NCBI RefSeq assembly: GCF_002161675.1
Contig: NZ_NFIH01000004.1
Location: forward strand, 62,001-126,000
DNA length: 64,000 bases
Reading direction: 5' to 3'
Origin: Pseudoflavonifractor sp. An44
GTDB taxonomy: Bacteria > Bacillota > Clostridia > Oscillospirales > Oscillospiraceae
How positions within the stretch are numbered: the first letter of the stretch is position 1; the number at the start of each line of letters is the position of its first letter. The position numbers and the translations under genes were made by a program. The notes under the pieces were generated by a model, which did not search any database, had not been told where the DNA came from, and worked only from the letters and a program-made list of their open reading frames with translations. Positions 24,875 to 34,671 of the stretch are shown in pieces.

Positions 24875-25023
24875 CATGATTCCTTGCGGTACCAAAATAC
24901 TTGAATATCCATTCAAGCCACCGACTTTGCCCAGTCAAAGTCGAACACTGCATCGAAACCCCAGACGGCGACTCGCCGCCCCTTGAACCTTTCGTTCCCT
25001 GTACTCTACCGCAAAGCATCCTG
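24875..25023 (-). ncRNA. Retron msr-msd non-coding RNA (predicted)
   Basis: Immediately upstream of the RT gene, on the same strand. Terminal a1/a2 inverted repeats of 17 bases pair at 14 positions plus one G-U (CAGGATGCTTTGCGGTA at 25023-25007 with its partner at 24891-24875). Between them lie, in order: GAAC/GTTC (loop GAAAG), CGGCG/CGCCG (loop AGT), CGACTTTG/CAAAGTCG (24943-24922) and CTTGAAT/ATTCAAG (24917-24900). Size of 149 nt and layout match retron ncRNAs. The msr/msd boundary and the branching G are not certain. Confidence 0.78.
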
Positions 25024-25070
25024 CTTGTAGGTTTATTCTACCACTGCCCCCCAAGTCCAGCAACACAAAG

Positions 25071-25235
25071 TTAATCCCAGACCCGCAGAAGAAGGGCGGG
25101 ACCGCTGTCGCGGGTCTCTCGGTCTCCCACCAAAATGCGATACTCCTGATAGGGCAGTATCTGCACCACCTCCACCGCCTCCCGTTTTCTCAACTCTTCC
25201 ACCAGCTCCTGAGTGGACACCTTGGATAAATCCAT
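25071..25235 (-). CDS. BC1881-family-like small protein
   Basis: A 54-residue protein: MDLSKVSTQELVEELRKREA at the N-terminus and GPALLLRVWD at the C-terminus, the layout I recall for the BC1881 family of small phage- or plasmid-linked proteins (ST-x-EL-x-x-EL-x-x-REGV then GPA-x-IL). Function unknown. ATG 25235 is chosen because AGAAGGG lies about 9 bases upstream; the longer frame to 25358 overlaps the preceding Sel1 gene and lacks a site. It lies between the Sel1 gene and the retron ncRNA, all on one strand. Family match by eye. Confidence 0.6.
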   Translation of the reverse strand: MDLSKVSTQELVEELRKREAVEVVQILPYQEYRILVGDRETRDSGPALLLRVWD

Positions 25236-25258
25236 GTAGCTCATTCCCTTCTTTTCAT

Positions 25259-25948
25259 TTACCAGCCCAATCGCCGTTTTCTCCACTTGATGAGTATCTG
25301 TGCATATTTGCGGTGCCATTTTGCCGCCTCTTTGTACTCTTTTCTCTCTTCCATGCACGTCGCATAATGAGAGATTCCCGCTTCACACCCCTGTTGAGCG
25401 GATTTCCAGAGCCAGTACACCGCCTGTTCCATGTCCGGCTCCACTCCTTGTCCATACCGATACCGATGTCCAAGTCGATTCTGGGCCTCCGCATCCCCAT
25501 TCTCAGCCTCCTCTAGATCTCTCTGAAAGGAATCCTCCCATGGACTACCTTGGGCCTCCAGCACTTCGTCCACGCTCTGGGCATATGCCTCATATTCCAT
25601 ATATCGCTGTACCATAGCGTCCTCAATGCGGTCCATGGGCGCCGGATGTTCCATTAAATCGTCGGATACACCCCGCTGGGCTGCTTTGTACCATCGGACG
25701 GCCTGACGATAGTTCTTTCTCGTCCCTTTCCCATCCTCGTAGCATTTTCCTAGGAAAAAGCAGGCATCTGTAAATCCCTGAGCGGCTGACTTTTTGTACC
25801 ACTCAAACGCCTTCTTCTCTGCCTCCACATCGGCGGAAGCCGCATACAACGTGGCCAACCGATACTGCGCCCTGGGGTCATTCTTTCGGTTGGCATCCTG
25901 CCACAACTCCACCCAATCTTGAACCTGCTGAGAAATCTCCACATCCAT
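25259..25948 (-). CDS. Sel1/TPR-like repeat protein
   Basis: A 229-residue all-helical protein built of Sel1-like repeats: AQYRLATLYAASADVEAEKK, AFEWYKKSAAQGFTDACFFL, GKCYEDGKGTRKNYRQAVRW and later AQNRLGHRYRYGQGVEPDME. These solenoids are protein-protein adaptors. No signal peptide. AGGAG precedes the ATG. It is the first minus-strand gene of the retron block, divergent from the WYL regulator, so it may be the adaptor or regulatory part of the defence-like operon. That role is inference from position. Confidence 0.82.
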   Translation of the reverse strand: MDVEISQQVQDWVELWQDANRKNDPRAQYRLATLYAASADVEAEKKAFEWYKKSAAQGFTDACFFLGKCYEDGKGTRKNYRQAVRWYKAAQRGVSDDLMEHPAPMDRIEDAMVQRYMEYEAYAQSVDEVLEAQGSPWEDSFQRDLEEAENGDAEAQNRLGHRYRYGQGVEPDMEQAVYWLWKSAQQGCEAGISHYATCMEERKEYKEAAKWHRKYAQILIKWRKRRLGW

Positions 25949-26037
25949 GACATACCACTCCTATTCCAACGTGTGCTGGTTTAAGCTTACGAACAGAATA
26001 CCTCATACCGTGGGGCATTTTCTCCCCACCCATCTCC

Positions 26038-26065
26038 TTGTCAAACCTGGCATATGCGATATAAT
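26038..26065 (+). promoter_or_regulatory. Promoter of the WYL regulator
   Basis: TTGTCA (26038-26043), 16-base spacer, TATAAT (26060-26065), 31 bases before the ATG at 26097. It falls in the 148-base divergent gap next to the Sel1 gene. Confidence 0.82.
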
Positions 26066-26096
26066 AAACTCATATACCTTGAGAGGTGGGGCTACC

Positions 26097-27182
26097 ATGT
26101 ACTCCAAGCAGCCGAAAAAAATGCTGATTCTCAATATTCTGGACATTCTTAAGCGATACACCGATGAAGAGCATCGACTCAGCCAAAAGCAGATTGCCGA
26201 TATCCTGGAACGGGAATATTCCATGCGTGCCGATCGAAAATCCATTCGGCGCAATCTGCTCAACCTGATGGACTGCGGCTATGACATCGAGTACACCGAA
26301 ACCGTCCGCATGGTTCCGGTCACCAATCCTAAAACCGGGCAAACCACCCAGGAAGAGAGCTATCTCTGGTCCGATTTCTACCTAAAACGGGACTTTACCG
26401 CCGGAGAACTCCGGCTGCTCATTGACAGCCTCCTGTTTTCCGGCCACATTCCACACAACCAGTGCAAAGACCTGATTGGCAAGCTGGAAGGGTTGTCCAA
26501 CGTCTACTTTCGCTCCCGGGTCAAGCATATTGCCCGGATGCCCCAGGATGTTGGACATAACAAGCAGCTGTTCTACACCATTGAGCTCTTGGATGAGGCC
26601 ATCAGCAAGCACCGAAAGGTCTCCTTCCAGTATACCGAATATGGAACGGATAAAAAAGTACACGTGCGCAAACGTCCCGATGGGTCAGCTCGGGAATATG
26701 TCATCAGCCCCTATCAAATGGCCGCCAGAGAGGGCAAGTACTACCTCATATGCAATCATGACAAATACGATGACATCTCCAACTACCGTCTGGATCGTAT
26801 TCTAAACCTGCGCATTCTGGATGAGGCAGCAAAGCCGTTTTCTCAACTAAAATGGGCCAATGGTGATTCTCTGGATTTGGCCACCTACATGAGACAACAC
26901 CCCTACATGTATTCCAGTGAAAACATTCATGCAAGTCTGCGTATTTCCAAATTCATGGTCAGCGATGTGATCGACCTGTTCGGCCACCAGGTGGATTTTC
27001 ACGATGAGACAGACTCCCATGTCACAATGACCGTTTATGCCAACGAAATGGCCATTGAACACTTTGCCAAAACCTATTCCCCAGATGTAACCGTCTTAAA
27101 GCCCCTCCCCCTTGCACAGCGTGTGGCGGAAAGTCTGGAACAAGCCCTATCCAACTACCACGCCATTCCCTCCTTCGATTGA
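26097..27182 (+). CDS. WYL-domain transcriptional regulator
   Basis: A 361-residue regulator with an N-terminal helix-turn-helix (ILDILKRYTDEEHRLSQKQI, then a segment around MRADRKSIRRNLLNLMDCGY) and a WYL ligand-binding domain from about residue 180 (HRKVSFQYTEYGTDKKVHVR; VISPYQMAAREGKYYLICNH; YRLDRILNLRI). A WCX-type C-terminal extension follows. WYL regulators frequently control phage-defence loci through nucleic-acid or nucleotide ligands (known for BrxR/CapW-type proteins). It is divergent from the Sel1-retron operon, so it is the natural candidate regulator of it. ATG 26097 has GAGAGGTGG upstream. The 50 codons upstream in frame lie across the promoter and are excluded. Confidence 0.92.
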   Translation: MYSKQPKKMLILNILDILKRYTDEEHRLSQKQIADILEREYSMRADRKSIRRNLLNLMDCGYDIEYTETVRMVPVTNPKTGQTTQEESYLWSDFYLKRDFTAGELRLLIDSLLFSGHIPHNQCKDLIGKLEGLSNVYFRSRVKHIARMPQDVGHNKQLFYTIELLDEAISKHRKVSFQYTEYGTDKKVHVRKRPDGSAREYVISPYQMAAREGKYYLICNHDKYDDISNYRLDRILNLRILDEAAKPFSQLKWANGDSLDLATYMRQHPYMYSSENIHASLRISKFMVSDVIDLFGHQVDFHDETDSHVTMTVYANEMAIEHFAKTYSPDVTVLKPLPLAQRVAESLEQALSNYHAIPSFD

Positions 27183-27196
27183 TCACTATAACGAAG

Positions 27197-27234
27197 AAAA
27201 CCACCCATCCGAGCAAGGTCAGATGGGTGGTTTT
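27197..27234. terminator. Bidirectional terminator
   Basis: A 13-base stem AAAACCACCCATC/GATGGGTGGTTTT between the WYL gene and the convergent GH25 gene, with A-rich and T-rich flanks on the two sides. Confidence 0.88.
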
Positions 27235-27250
27235 GGTTGTTGTACGCATC

Positions 27251-28282
27251 TCAGGACAAGGTCGTCAGCAGTAGATTCAGGTCCACATTCCCCTCAATTC
27301 CCGCCACGCTGCCCTGGTGGCTGTACTGCCACATGGTAAACTGATAGGGAAAGGTGGGGGTGCTCTGGTACTGGGCCAGCCACAGCTGGTACTCAGTGAG
27401 CTGGGTCAGGTCAATGCGGTCCATGAGCCACGTCACGTTGCCGTAGATCATAGGCTGATAGCCCGCCTGGGCAATGGTTTGGCAAAAGGCCTGGGTGATT
27501 TCCGTGGCAGTCTCCACGCTCAGATCGTCGGTGCGGGCCTCGTCATGGGCCACCTGCTCCAGGTCAAATACCACGGGGTAGGTGATGGAATCCCCCTCCA
27601 GGGCGTCCAGCACATACTCCGCCTCCTCCACCGCCTCGTCCACGGTGACGGCCTGGGAGAAGAAGTACACCCCCACGTCCAGCCCTGCCTGGGTGGCTCC
27701 CTGGATGTTTTGCTGGAACTTGTCATCCAGCACCAAGTTGCCCGTCTCCCCGTAGCCCCGGAAGCCCAGGCGTATCATGGCAAAGGAGATGCCGTCGGCC
27801 TTCACTGCCGCCCAGTCGATGTCCCCGTTGTAGGTGGACACGTCCACCCCTGCCAGGGCCTGGGTGCCGTCTGGGGCGGTGTACTGGTATCGGCCATTCT
27901 CCTCGCTCAGCCCGCTCCAGTCGTAGCTGTGCTGGGTCAGGTCGTTCTTGAGGGGCGAAATGGTGATGCCGTTGGCCCCCATATATACATAGGACTGGGG
28001 GAACAGCTTTTGGAGAAAGGTGGTGGTGAGGCCGTACTGGTAGGCCAGGTCCCGGATGGTGCTCTTGGCCACAGTGTTCTCCAGCAGCCACTCCACCCGG
28101 TTGTGGAGCTGATATACCTTCAGGCACAGGCCGCCGAAGATGGCCACCGCCACACACAAAGCCAACGCCCATTTCTTCCCCGGCCATTTCTGTTTCTGTG
28201 GGGTTCGCTGAGGTGCCCGCCCCAGCCGTTTAGAGGTCTCCTCCGCTGTCTCTCTCTCCTGGTCTAACATCTGATGTTCCAA
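27251..28282 (-). CDS. Membrane-anchored GH25 lysozyme-like muramidase
   Basis: A 343-residue protein: basic cytoplasmic tail, one transmembrane helix (ALALCVAVAIFGGLCLKVYQ near residue 45) and a C-terminal glycoside hydrolase 25 domain. GH25 landmarks are GVDVSTYNGDIDWAAVKADG, FAMIRLGFRGY, the catalytic DxE as VVFDLEQV, and MWQYSHQGSVAGIEGNVDLN at the end. It would cleave peptidoglycan beta-1,4 bonds at the outer face, for remodelling, germination or competition. TTG at 28282 is preferred because AAAGGAGGG lies 7 bases upstream; ATG 28270 is the alternative. No transmembrane exit signal beyond the anchor. Confidence 0.9.
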   Translation of the reverse strand: MEHQMLDQERETAEETSKRLGRAPQRTPQKQKWPGKKWALALCVAVAIFGGLCLKVYQLHNRVEWLLENTVAKSTIRDLAYQYGLTTTFLQKLFPQSYVYMGANGITISPLKNDLTQHSYDWSGLSEENGRYQYTAPDGTQALAGVDVSTYNGDIDWAAVKADGISFAMIRLGFRGYGETGNLVLDDKFQQNIQGATQAGLDVGVYFFSQAVTVDEAVEEAEYVLDALEGDSITYPVVFDLEQVAHDEARTDDLSVETATEITQAFCQTIAQAGYQPMIYGNVTWLMDRIDLTQLTEYQLWLAQYQSTPTFPYQFTMWQYSHQGSVAGIEGNVDLNLLLTTLS

Positions 28283-28334
28283 CGGGTATCCCTCCTTTCC
28301 CCACATTATATGGATTTTCCCCTGTGAATGCAAT

Positions 28335-28372
28335 GAAAAAATCTGCCACAGAGGTTTCCCTCTGTGGCAGAT
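28335..28372 (-). terminator. Terminator following guaB and repeat copy 3
   Basis: A perfect 14-base stem (28372-28359 with 28354-28341) followed by a T run on the minus strand. It lies downstream of guaB and copy 3, so the repeat would be within the guaB 3' UTR. Confidence 0.9.
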
Positions 28373-28432
28373 GAAGACTGTCAAAAAGCCAACGTCCACA
28401 CAAGAAGTTCGGACTTGCTTGCATAGGCCAAA

Positions 28433-28612
28433 GCCCTCGGCAGAGTTTTCCCGCCCGCTGGCAGGAAAATAAATTGGAATGGCGTTTTTTCCGAGGACAT
28501 GCGCATCGGGAAAAACACTTCTCAGCCCGCCAGTGTGGAATCGGGTCGCCCTTTGACCCGATTATGCATGCAGCGGGCTGCATCCCCTCGAGAAAATGCT
28601 CGCATTTTCGAG
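28433..28612 (-). repeat. Structured 3'-UTR repeat, copy 3
   Basis: Third copy, minus strand, starting 7 bases after the guaB stop. The core is 28433-28581. The first hairpin (28612-28587) is CTCG-AAAATGC with GCATTTT-CTCGAG. The inner hairpin AATCGGGTC/GACCCGATT (loop AAAGGGC) is again fully paired with bases different from copies 1 and 2. The tail ACTCTGCCGAGGGC is identical in all three. Together with the terminator it fills the 336-base gap between guaB and the GH25 gene. Confidence 0.85.
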
Positions 28613-28618
28613 AAGTAA

Positions 28619-30152
<1,534 letters not shown>

Positions 30153-30156
<4 letters not shown>

Positions 30157-31079
30157 GTTGAACCGACAACAATGGACGTTTTCGGCACTTTTGACCAGTG
30201 GAACCGGGAAATCAGCTGGTCCGGTGTGGCACTTTTTGGCGTATCTTGCAAACCCGCCAGCCAGCCCAGCCAGCCCACCAACTCCTGGGGCGTGTATTTC
30301 TCTCTCAGCACCCCCATATCCAGGTCCCGGTCCCGCTTGGATAGCCGCCGCCCCTGGGTGTCCACCATCAGAGGCAGGTGGTAAAACTGGGGTGGCTCAT
30401 ACCCCAGGGTCCGGTGGAGCCACGCCTGGGCCGGGGACGAAGAGAGCAGATCACAGCCCCGCACCACGTGACTCACTCCCATGAGGGCGTCGTCCACCAC
30501 CACGGCCAGCTGATAGGCCCACACCCCGTCGGAGCGTCGGACGATGAAGTCCCCGCAGTCCCGGTCCAGCTGCTGGGTGTAGGGGCCCATGTGGCCGTCC
30601 TCTATGGTAATCTCCTCTCGGGGCACCCGCACCCGGAAGGCCGGGCGTCTCCCCGCTGCCTCCAGGTCCTGCCGCTGCTGGGCCGTGAGGTGGGCGCAGC
30701 GGCCTGAATACACCACCGCCCCATCCGAGGCGTGAGGGGCCGAGGCGGCCAGGCGCTCCGCCCGGGTGCAGTAGCAGGGGTAGATGAGTCCCAACTCCTC
30801 CAGGCGGCGGAACGCCGCCTCATAGTGGTCCCAGCGGCGGGACTGGCAATACTCCGGCTCTAAGCCGCCCTCGTCCCAGTCCAGGCCCAGCCACTGCAAA
30901 TCCTCCACCAGCTGGGCTGCCTTATCCAGAGAGCACCGCTGGGGGTCCAGGTCTTCCATGCGCAGCACCATCACCCCGCCCTGGCTGCGCACATCCAGCC
31001 AGGCCAGCAGCGCCGCCAGCAGGTTGCCCAGGTGCATCCGCCCGCTGGGACTGGGGGCAAACCGTCCCCGTACCGTCAT
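30153..31079 (-). CDS. gluQ: Glutamyl-Q tRNA(Asp) synthetase
   Basis: A 308-residue truncated glutamyl-tRNA synthetase paralog (GluQRS/YadB) that attaches glutamate to queuosine at the tRNA-Asp anticodon wobble position. It has the HIGH-like FAPSPSGRMHLGNLLAALLA, zinc-ligand cysteines around CYCTRAERL and SGRC, and a KMSKS-like LSKRDRD. No anticodon-binding domain is present, which separates it from GltX. ATG 31079 has AGGAG upstream. It lies between ftsZ and guaB with a terminator hairpin on the ftsZ side. Confidence 0.92.
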
Positions 31080-31108
31080 GGTCCATCTCTCCTGTTGATA
31101 AAATAGCG

Positions 31109-31139
31109 CTCGTGCCGCTGCAAAAAGCAGCGGCACGAG
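31109..31139 (-). terminator. Terminator-like hairpin after ftsZ
   Basis: A 13-base perfect stem CTCGTGCCGCTGC/GCAGCGGCACGAG with a 5-base loop, starting 10 bases after the ftsZ stop. The trailing sequence is only moderately T-rich. Confidence 0.75.
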
Positions 31140-31149
31140 TGAATATGGA

Positions 31150-32202
31150 TTACTTATTCTGGAAAATCTGGAAGATGTCGTCGAAGGGGTCCTTCTCCTT
31201 CTCCTTGGGCTGCTCAGCCTCCTCCTTGCCGGGAGTGGGGTTGCTCACGCCGCCGAAGCCGGTGGCGATGACGGTGACCCGAATCTCATCCTGGAGGGAG
31301 TCGTCAAAGGCGGCACCCATCATGAACAGGGCGTCGGGATCGGCCACTTCCTTGACCATCTCGGCGGCCACTTCCACCTCGTCCAGACCGATGTCCATGG
31401 GACCGGTGATGTTGACGATGATGCCCTTGGCGCCCTGGATGGAGGTCTCCAGCAGGGGGCTGTTGATGGCCAGACGGGTGGCCTCCTCCGCGCGGTTCTT
31501 GCCAGCGGCACGGCCCACGCCCATGTGAGCCAGACCGGCGTCCTTCATGACGGCGGTGACGTCGGCGAAGTCCAGGTTGATCAGACCAGTGGTGGTGATC
31601 AGGTCGGAGATGGACTGCACAGCCTGACGCAGCACGTCGTCGGCGATGGCGAAGGCGTTGGCGAAGGTGATCTTCTCATCGGTGGCGTACTGGAGGCGGT
31701 CGTTGGGGATGATGACCAGGGAGTCCACCTTGGACTGCAGCTCCTCAATGCCCTTCATGGCCTGGTCCATACGGCGGCGGCCCTCAAAGCTGAAGGGCTT
31801 GGTGACCACGCCCACAGTGAGGATACCACGGGACTTGGCGATCTCAGCCACCACGGGAGCAGCGCCGGTGCCGGTACCGCCGCCCATACCGGCGGTGACG
31901 AACACCATGTCGGTGTTGTCCAGCAGAGCGGAAATCTGGTCCTTGCTCTCCTTGGCAGACTCACGGCCCACCTCGGGGTTGGCGCCAGCGCCCTTACCGG
32001 CGGTGAGCTTCTCGCCGATGGGCAGCTTCTGGGTGGCCTCGGAGGCGGCCAGGCACTGACGGTCGGTGTTCACAGCAATGAACTCCACACCCTGCATGCC
32101 CACACGCACCATGCGGTTGACCACGTTACAACCGCCGCCGCCGACACCGATGACCTTCAAGGTGTCGCCACTTTTTACCTCAGAATCCATGACAAAAGCC
32201 AT
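31150..32202 (-). CDS. ftsZ: Cell-division protein FtsZ
   Basis: A 350-residue tubulin homolog that forms the division ring. The nucleotide-binding signature [17 protein letters not shown], the N-terminal [15 protein letters not shown] and the T7 loop region around [13 protein letters not shown] are all present. After the GTPase core comes a short charged linker and the tail [13 protein letters not shown], so the C-terminal peptide is hydrophobic but lacks the usual proline/arginine-rich consensus. The linker of about 25 residues is short. It has its own promoter upstream (TTGACC-17-TAAAAT) after the ftsQ terminator, so it can be transcribed apart from the dcw operon. No ftsA is adjacent. Confidence 0.97.
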   Translation of the reverse strand: MAFVMDSEVKSGDTLKVIGVGGGGCNVVNRMVRVGMQGVEFIAVNTDRQCLAASEATQKLPIGEKLTAGKGAGANPEVGRESAKESKDQISALLDNTDMVFVTAGMGGGTGTGAAPVVAEIAKSRGILTVGVVTKPFSFEGRRRMDQAMKGIEELQSKVDSLVIIPNDRLQYATDEKITFANAFAIADDVLRQAVQSISDLITTTGLINLDFADVTAVMKDAGLAHMGVGRAAGKNRAEEATRLAINSPLLETSIQGAKGIIVNITGPMDIGLDEVEVAAEMVKEVADPDALFMMGAAFDDSLQDEIRVTVIATGFGGVSNPTPGKEEAEQPKEKEKDPFDDIFQIFQNK

Positions 32203-32274
32203 AAATATGACCCTCCTATATCCAAAACAGTTTGTGTCAATGCCTGCAATAATCCAGACTACAAATCACATTTT

Positions 32275-32303
32275 ATTTTAGCGGCTTTTCCTCACGGGGT
32301 CAA
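32275..32303 (-). promoter_or_regulatory. Promoter of ftsZ
   Basis: Minus-strand TTGACC (32303-32298), 17-base spacer, TAAAAT (32280-32275), about 70 bases upstream of the ftsZ ATG. Confidence 0.8.
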
Positions 32304-32369
32304 TAGTGAAATGCAAGTTTTTTTGCAGAATTTTGTCGCGTCCTTTTGGCAGTTCCAGCCAATAAAACG

Positions 32370-32406
32370 AAAAAAGCCCCACCCCGCACACATGGGCGGG
32401 ATGGGG
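32370..32406 (-). terminator. Terminator of the dcw operon after ftsQ
   Basis: Stem CCCCATCCCGC/GCGGGGTGGGG (one mismatch) followed by CTTTTTT on the minus strand, 12 bases after the ftsQ stop. Confidence 0.85.
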
Positions 32407-32417
32407 ACTCATGGGTC

Positions 32418-33338
32418 TCACGCTTCCGGGGTGGCAGAGGGCTCCGGGGACGCCGAGGCTGCGGGCTCTGTGGAGGCCGAAGGCTCAGGGTCCGGAGACT
32501 GGGAGGCCGCGGGGTCCGGAGCGTCCGAAGCTGTGGCGTCCGGGTCCGGGCTGGCACTGGGCTCGGGCTGAGCAGACTGCTTGGGGTTTTGGACAAACAC
32601 CTTGTTGTCGGAAACGGTGAAGTCAAACACCCGGACCTCACCCTGGGGCAGCTTGCCGCTGTCCAAGGCCGCCTGGAACAGGTTGAGCATCTGGGCATAG
32701 TCCCCGTGGAGGGGGAACCGCAGCTGATGGATGCCGTAGCTGACCAGGATGGAGGAGGCCGCCGAGCAGTCAAACTGGGTACACTGGCTCAGCTTCCCCG
32801 CCTGGTCCAAGGCCTCCATCAGAGGGACGATGGCCTCCCCCTTGGACTGGTCCGCTTCGCTGACCTGCATGGGCTGGCCCGCCTGGGGGTCCACCACCTC
32901 CAGGCCCACAATGGCAATGCCCTGGTTTTGGTTGGTGGTCTCCAGCAGATAGCCGTCAGAGGCCATGAGCCACTGGCGGCCATTGCCTTCCACGGTGGCG
33001 GCCACCGTGCGCTCCACCACCTGGAGGGTCACCTTGTCCGGGAAGGTGTGGCCCACCACCACCCGCTGGACATAGGGCAGCTTGCTGCCCACCAGCTGGT
33101 TGATCTGCCAGGTCCACAGGGTCACCAAGTTATCCCCCATCTCGATCTCCGAGGCGTCAATGATCTCCTGGGCGGTGTAGTGGGAGTTGCCCTCTACCTT
33201 CACCTCATTGACGCGGAAGAAGATGACGCAGGCGGTGACAATGGCTGCTACCACTGCCACCAGAGAGATCAATTTATAGAAAAACCGAAACCGGCCTCGG
33301 CGCCTGGTGCGCCGGGGGTGCTTCCGCTCACGTGCCAT
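32418..33338 (-). CDS. ftsQ: Cell-division protein FtsQ/DivIB
   Basis: A 306-residue bitopic division protein: basic cytoplasmic N-terminus (ERKHPRRTRRRGR), one transmembrane helix (LISLVAVVAAIVTACVIFF) and a POTRA domain beginning VNEVKVEGNSHYTAQEII. The DivIB beta domain follows. The last 55 residues are an acidic, Pro/Ser/Ala/Asp-rich low-complexity tail (PSASPDPDATASDAP), likely an extracellular flexible linker, longer than in most homologs. It associates with FtsL and FtsB-type proteins to regulate septal synthesis. Next gene upstream is murA, 23 bases away; a terminator follows. Confidence 0.92.
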   Translation of the reverse strand: MARERKHPRRTRRRGRFRFFYKLISLVAVVAAIVTACVIFFRVNEVKVEGNSHYTAQEIIDASEIEMGDNLVTLWTWQINQLVGSKLPYVQRVVVGHTFPDKVTLQVVERTVAATVEGNGRQWLMASDGYLLETTNQNQGIAIVGLEVVDPQAGQPMQVSEADQSKGEAIVPLMEALDQAGKLSQCTQFDCSAASSILVSYGIHQLRFPLHGDYAQMLNLFQAALDSGKLPQGEVRVFDFTVSDNKVFVQNPKQSAQPEPSASPDPDATASDAPDPAASQSPDPEPSASTEPAASASPEPSATPEA

Positions 33339-33361
33339 GCCAAATCACCTCTGTGGTAAAT

Positions 33362-34615
33362 TTATCTGCGCTGTATCTGGGCCCCCAGGCGGTTGAACAT
33401 CTCCTCCAGGCGCTCATAGCCCCGGTCGATGTGTTCCACGCCCCGCAGCTGGGTCTCACCCTGGGCCCCCAGGGCGGCCACGGCCAGTGCGCCCCCGCCC
33501 CGCAGGTCGGTGGCGGACACTTGGGCCCCGTGGAGCCGCTTCACTCCCCGCACCCACGCCCCTTGGCCGTGGAGGGAGATATCCGCTCCCATCTCCCGCA
33601 GTTCCGGCACGTGGCCGAAGCGGCGGGAGAACATGGTCTCTTGAAAAATGGTGGTGCCCCGGGCGGTGGCAAAGGCCGCCATCACCGGAGCCTGGGCGTC
33701 GGTGGGAAAGCCGGGATAGGGGGCGGTGGCCACCGGTCCCACCGACTTCATGGGGATATCTCCCCTACGGCAAAACCAGATGCGGCCCGGTGCGCTGCGC
33801 ACCCGGCATCCCCCCTGCTCGAACAGCTGGAGCACCGTGGACAGGTGCCGCCAGTCCACGCCCTGGAGCTCCACCTCGCCCCCTGCCGCCGCCACCCCGG
33901 ACAGCAGAGTGGCCGCCACAATGCGGTCGCCCAAAATGGAGATCGCTCCGCCGTGGAGGGGTCGCCCGCCCCGGACGGTGATGACGCTGCCTCCGGCACC
34001 CGTCACCTCACCGCCCAGGGCGTTGAGAAACTGCTGGAGCTGGACAATCTCCGGCTCCCGGGCGGCGTTGACAATGGTGGTGTCCTCCGCCGCCCCTGCC
34101 CCGCACAGCATGGCATTTTCCGTGGCTCCCACACTGGGGAACTTCAAGGTCACCACCCCGCCCCGGGGACGGCCCCGGCAGGTGATGGTGCCGTCCTGCT
34201 CCTCCACCTGGCACCCCATGGCCCGCAGGGCCTCCAGGTGCAGGTCAATGGGCCGGGGGCCCAGCTCACAGCCGCCGGGATAGGTGAGGGTGGCCTCCCC
34301 CATCCGGGCGGCCAGAGGGCCCAGAAACATAATGGAGGACCGCATGGCCCGCATACGGCCCTCGTCAATGGCAGTGCCCGAGGCTTGCCCGGCGTCCACC
34401 ACCAGTTCCTCCCCCTCCCAGCGGCAGCTGGCCCCCAGGTGTTGGAGGATGTCCACGGCGGCGTCCACGTCGGACAGGCGGGGACAGTTGCGAATCACCA
34501 CCGGCTGGGGGGCCAGCAGGCACCCCGCCAAAACCGGGAGCACACTGTTTTTCGCCCCTTGGACCCGCCATGCCCCCTCCAGTGGGGCGCCGCCCTGTAT
34601 GTACATGACGCTCAT
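33362..34615 (-). CDS. murA: UDP-N-acetylglucosamine 1-carboxyvinyltransferase MurA
   Basis: A 417-residue EPT-fold enzyme that transfers enolpyruvate from PEP to UDP-GlcNAc, the first committed peptidoglycan step and fosfomycin target. N-terminal GGAPLEGAWRVQGAKNSVLP is typical. The catalytic Cys sits in YPGGCELGPRPIDLHL near residue 115 of the standard numbering, so the fosfomycin-sensitive residue is present. C-terminal MGADISLHGQGAWV and DLRGGGALAVAALGAQG match. ATG 34615 is used because AAGGGAGG lies 7 bases upstream; ten extra in-frame residues have no site. Lies between murG and ftsQ. Confidence 0.95.
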   Translation of the reverse strand: MSVMYIQGGAPLEGAWRVQGAKNSVLPVLAGCLLAPQPVVIRNCPRLSDVDAAVDILQHLGASCRWEGEELVVDAGQASGTAIDEGRMRAMRSSIMFLGPLAARMGEATLTYPGGCELGPRPIDLHLEALRAMGCQVEEQDGTITCRGRPRGGVVTLKFPSVGATENAMLCGAGAAEDTTIVNAAREPEIVQLQQFLNALGGEVTGAGGSVITVRGGRPLHGGAISILGDRIVAATLLSGVAAAGGEVELQGVDWRHLSTVLQLFEQGGCRVRSAPGRIWFCRRGDIPMKSVGPVATAPYPGFPTDAQAPVMAAFATARGTTIFQETMFSRRFGHVPELREMGADISLHGQGAWVRGVKRLHGAQVSATDLRGGGALAVAALGAQGETQLRGVEHIDRGYERLEEMFNRLGAQIQRR

Positions 34616-34671
34616 GAAAATGCCTCCCTTTTCTTCCATTGGCACATTCTATGAAAGAAAAGGGAAAAGGG

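Noticed and set aside
25947-26096. N-terminal extension of the WYL regulator
   Set aside because: Runs over a good sigma-A promoter and a divergent gene start.
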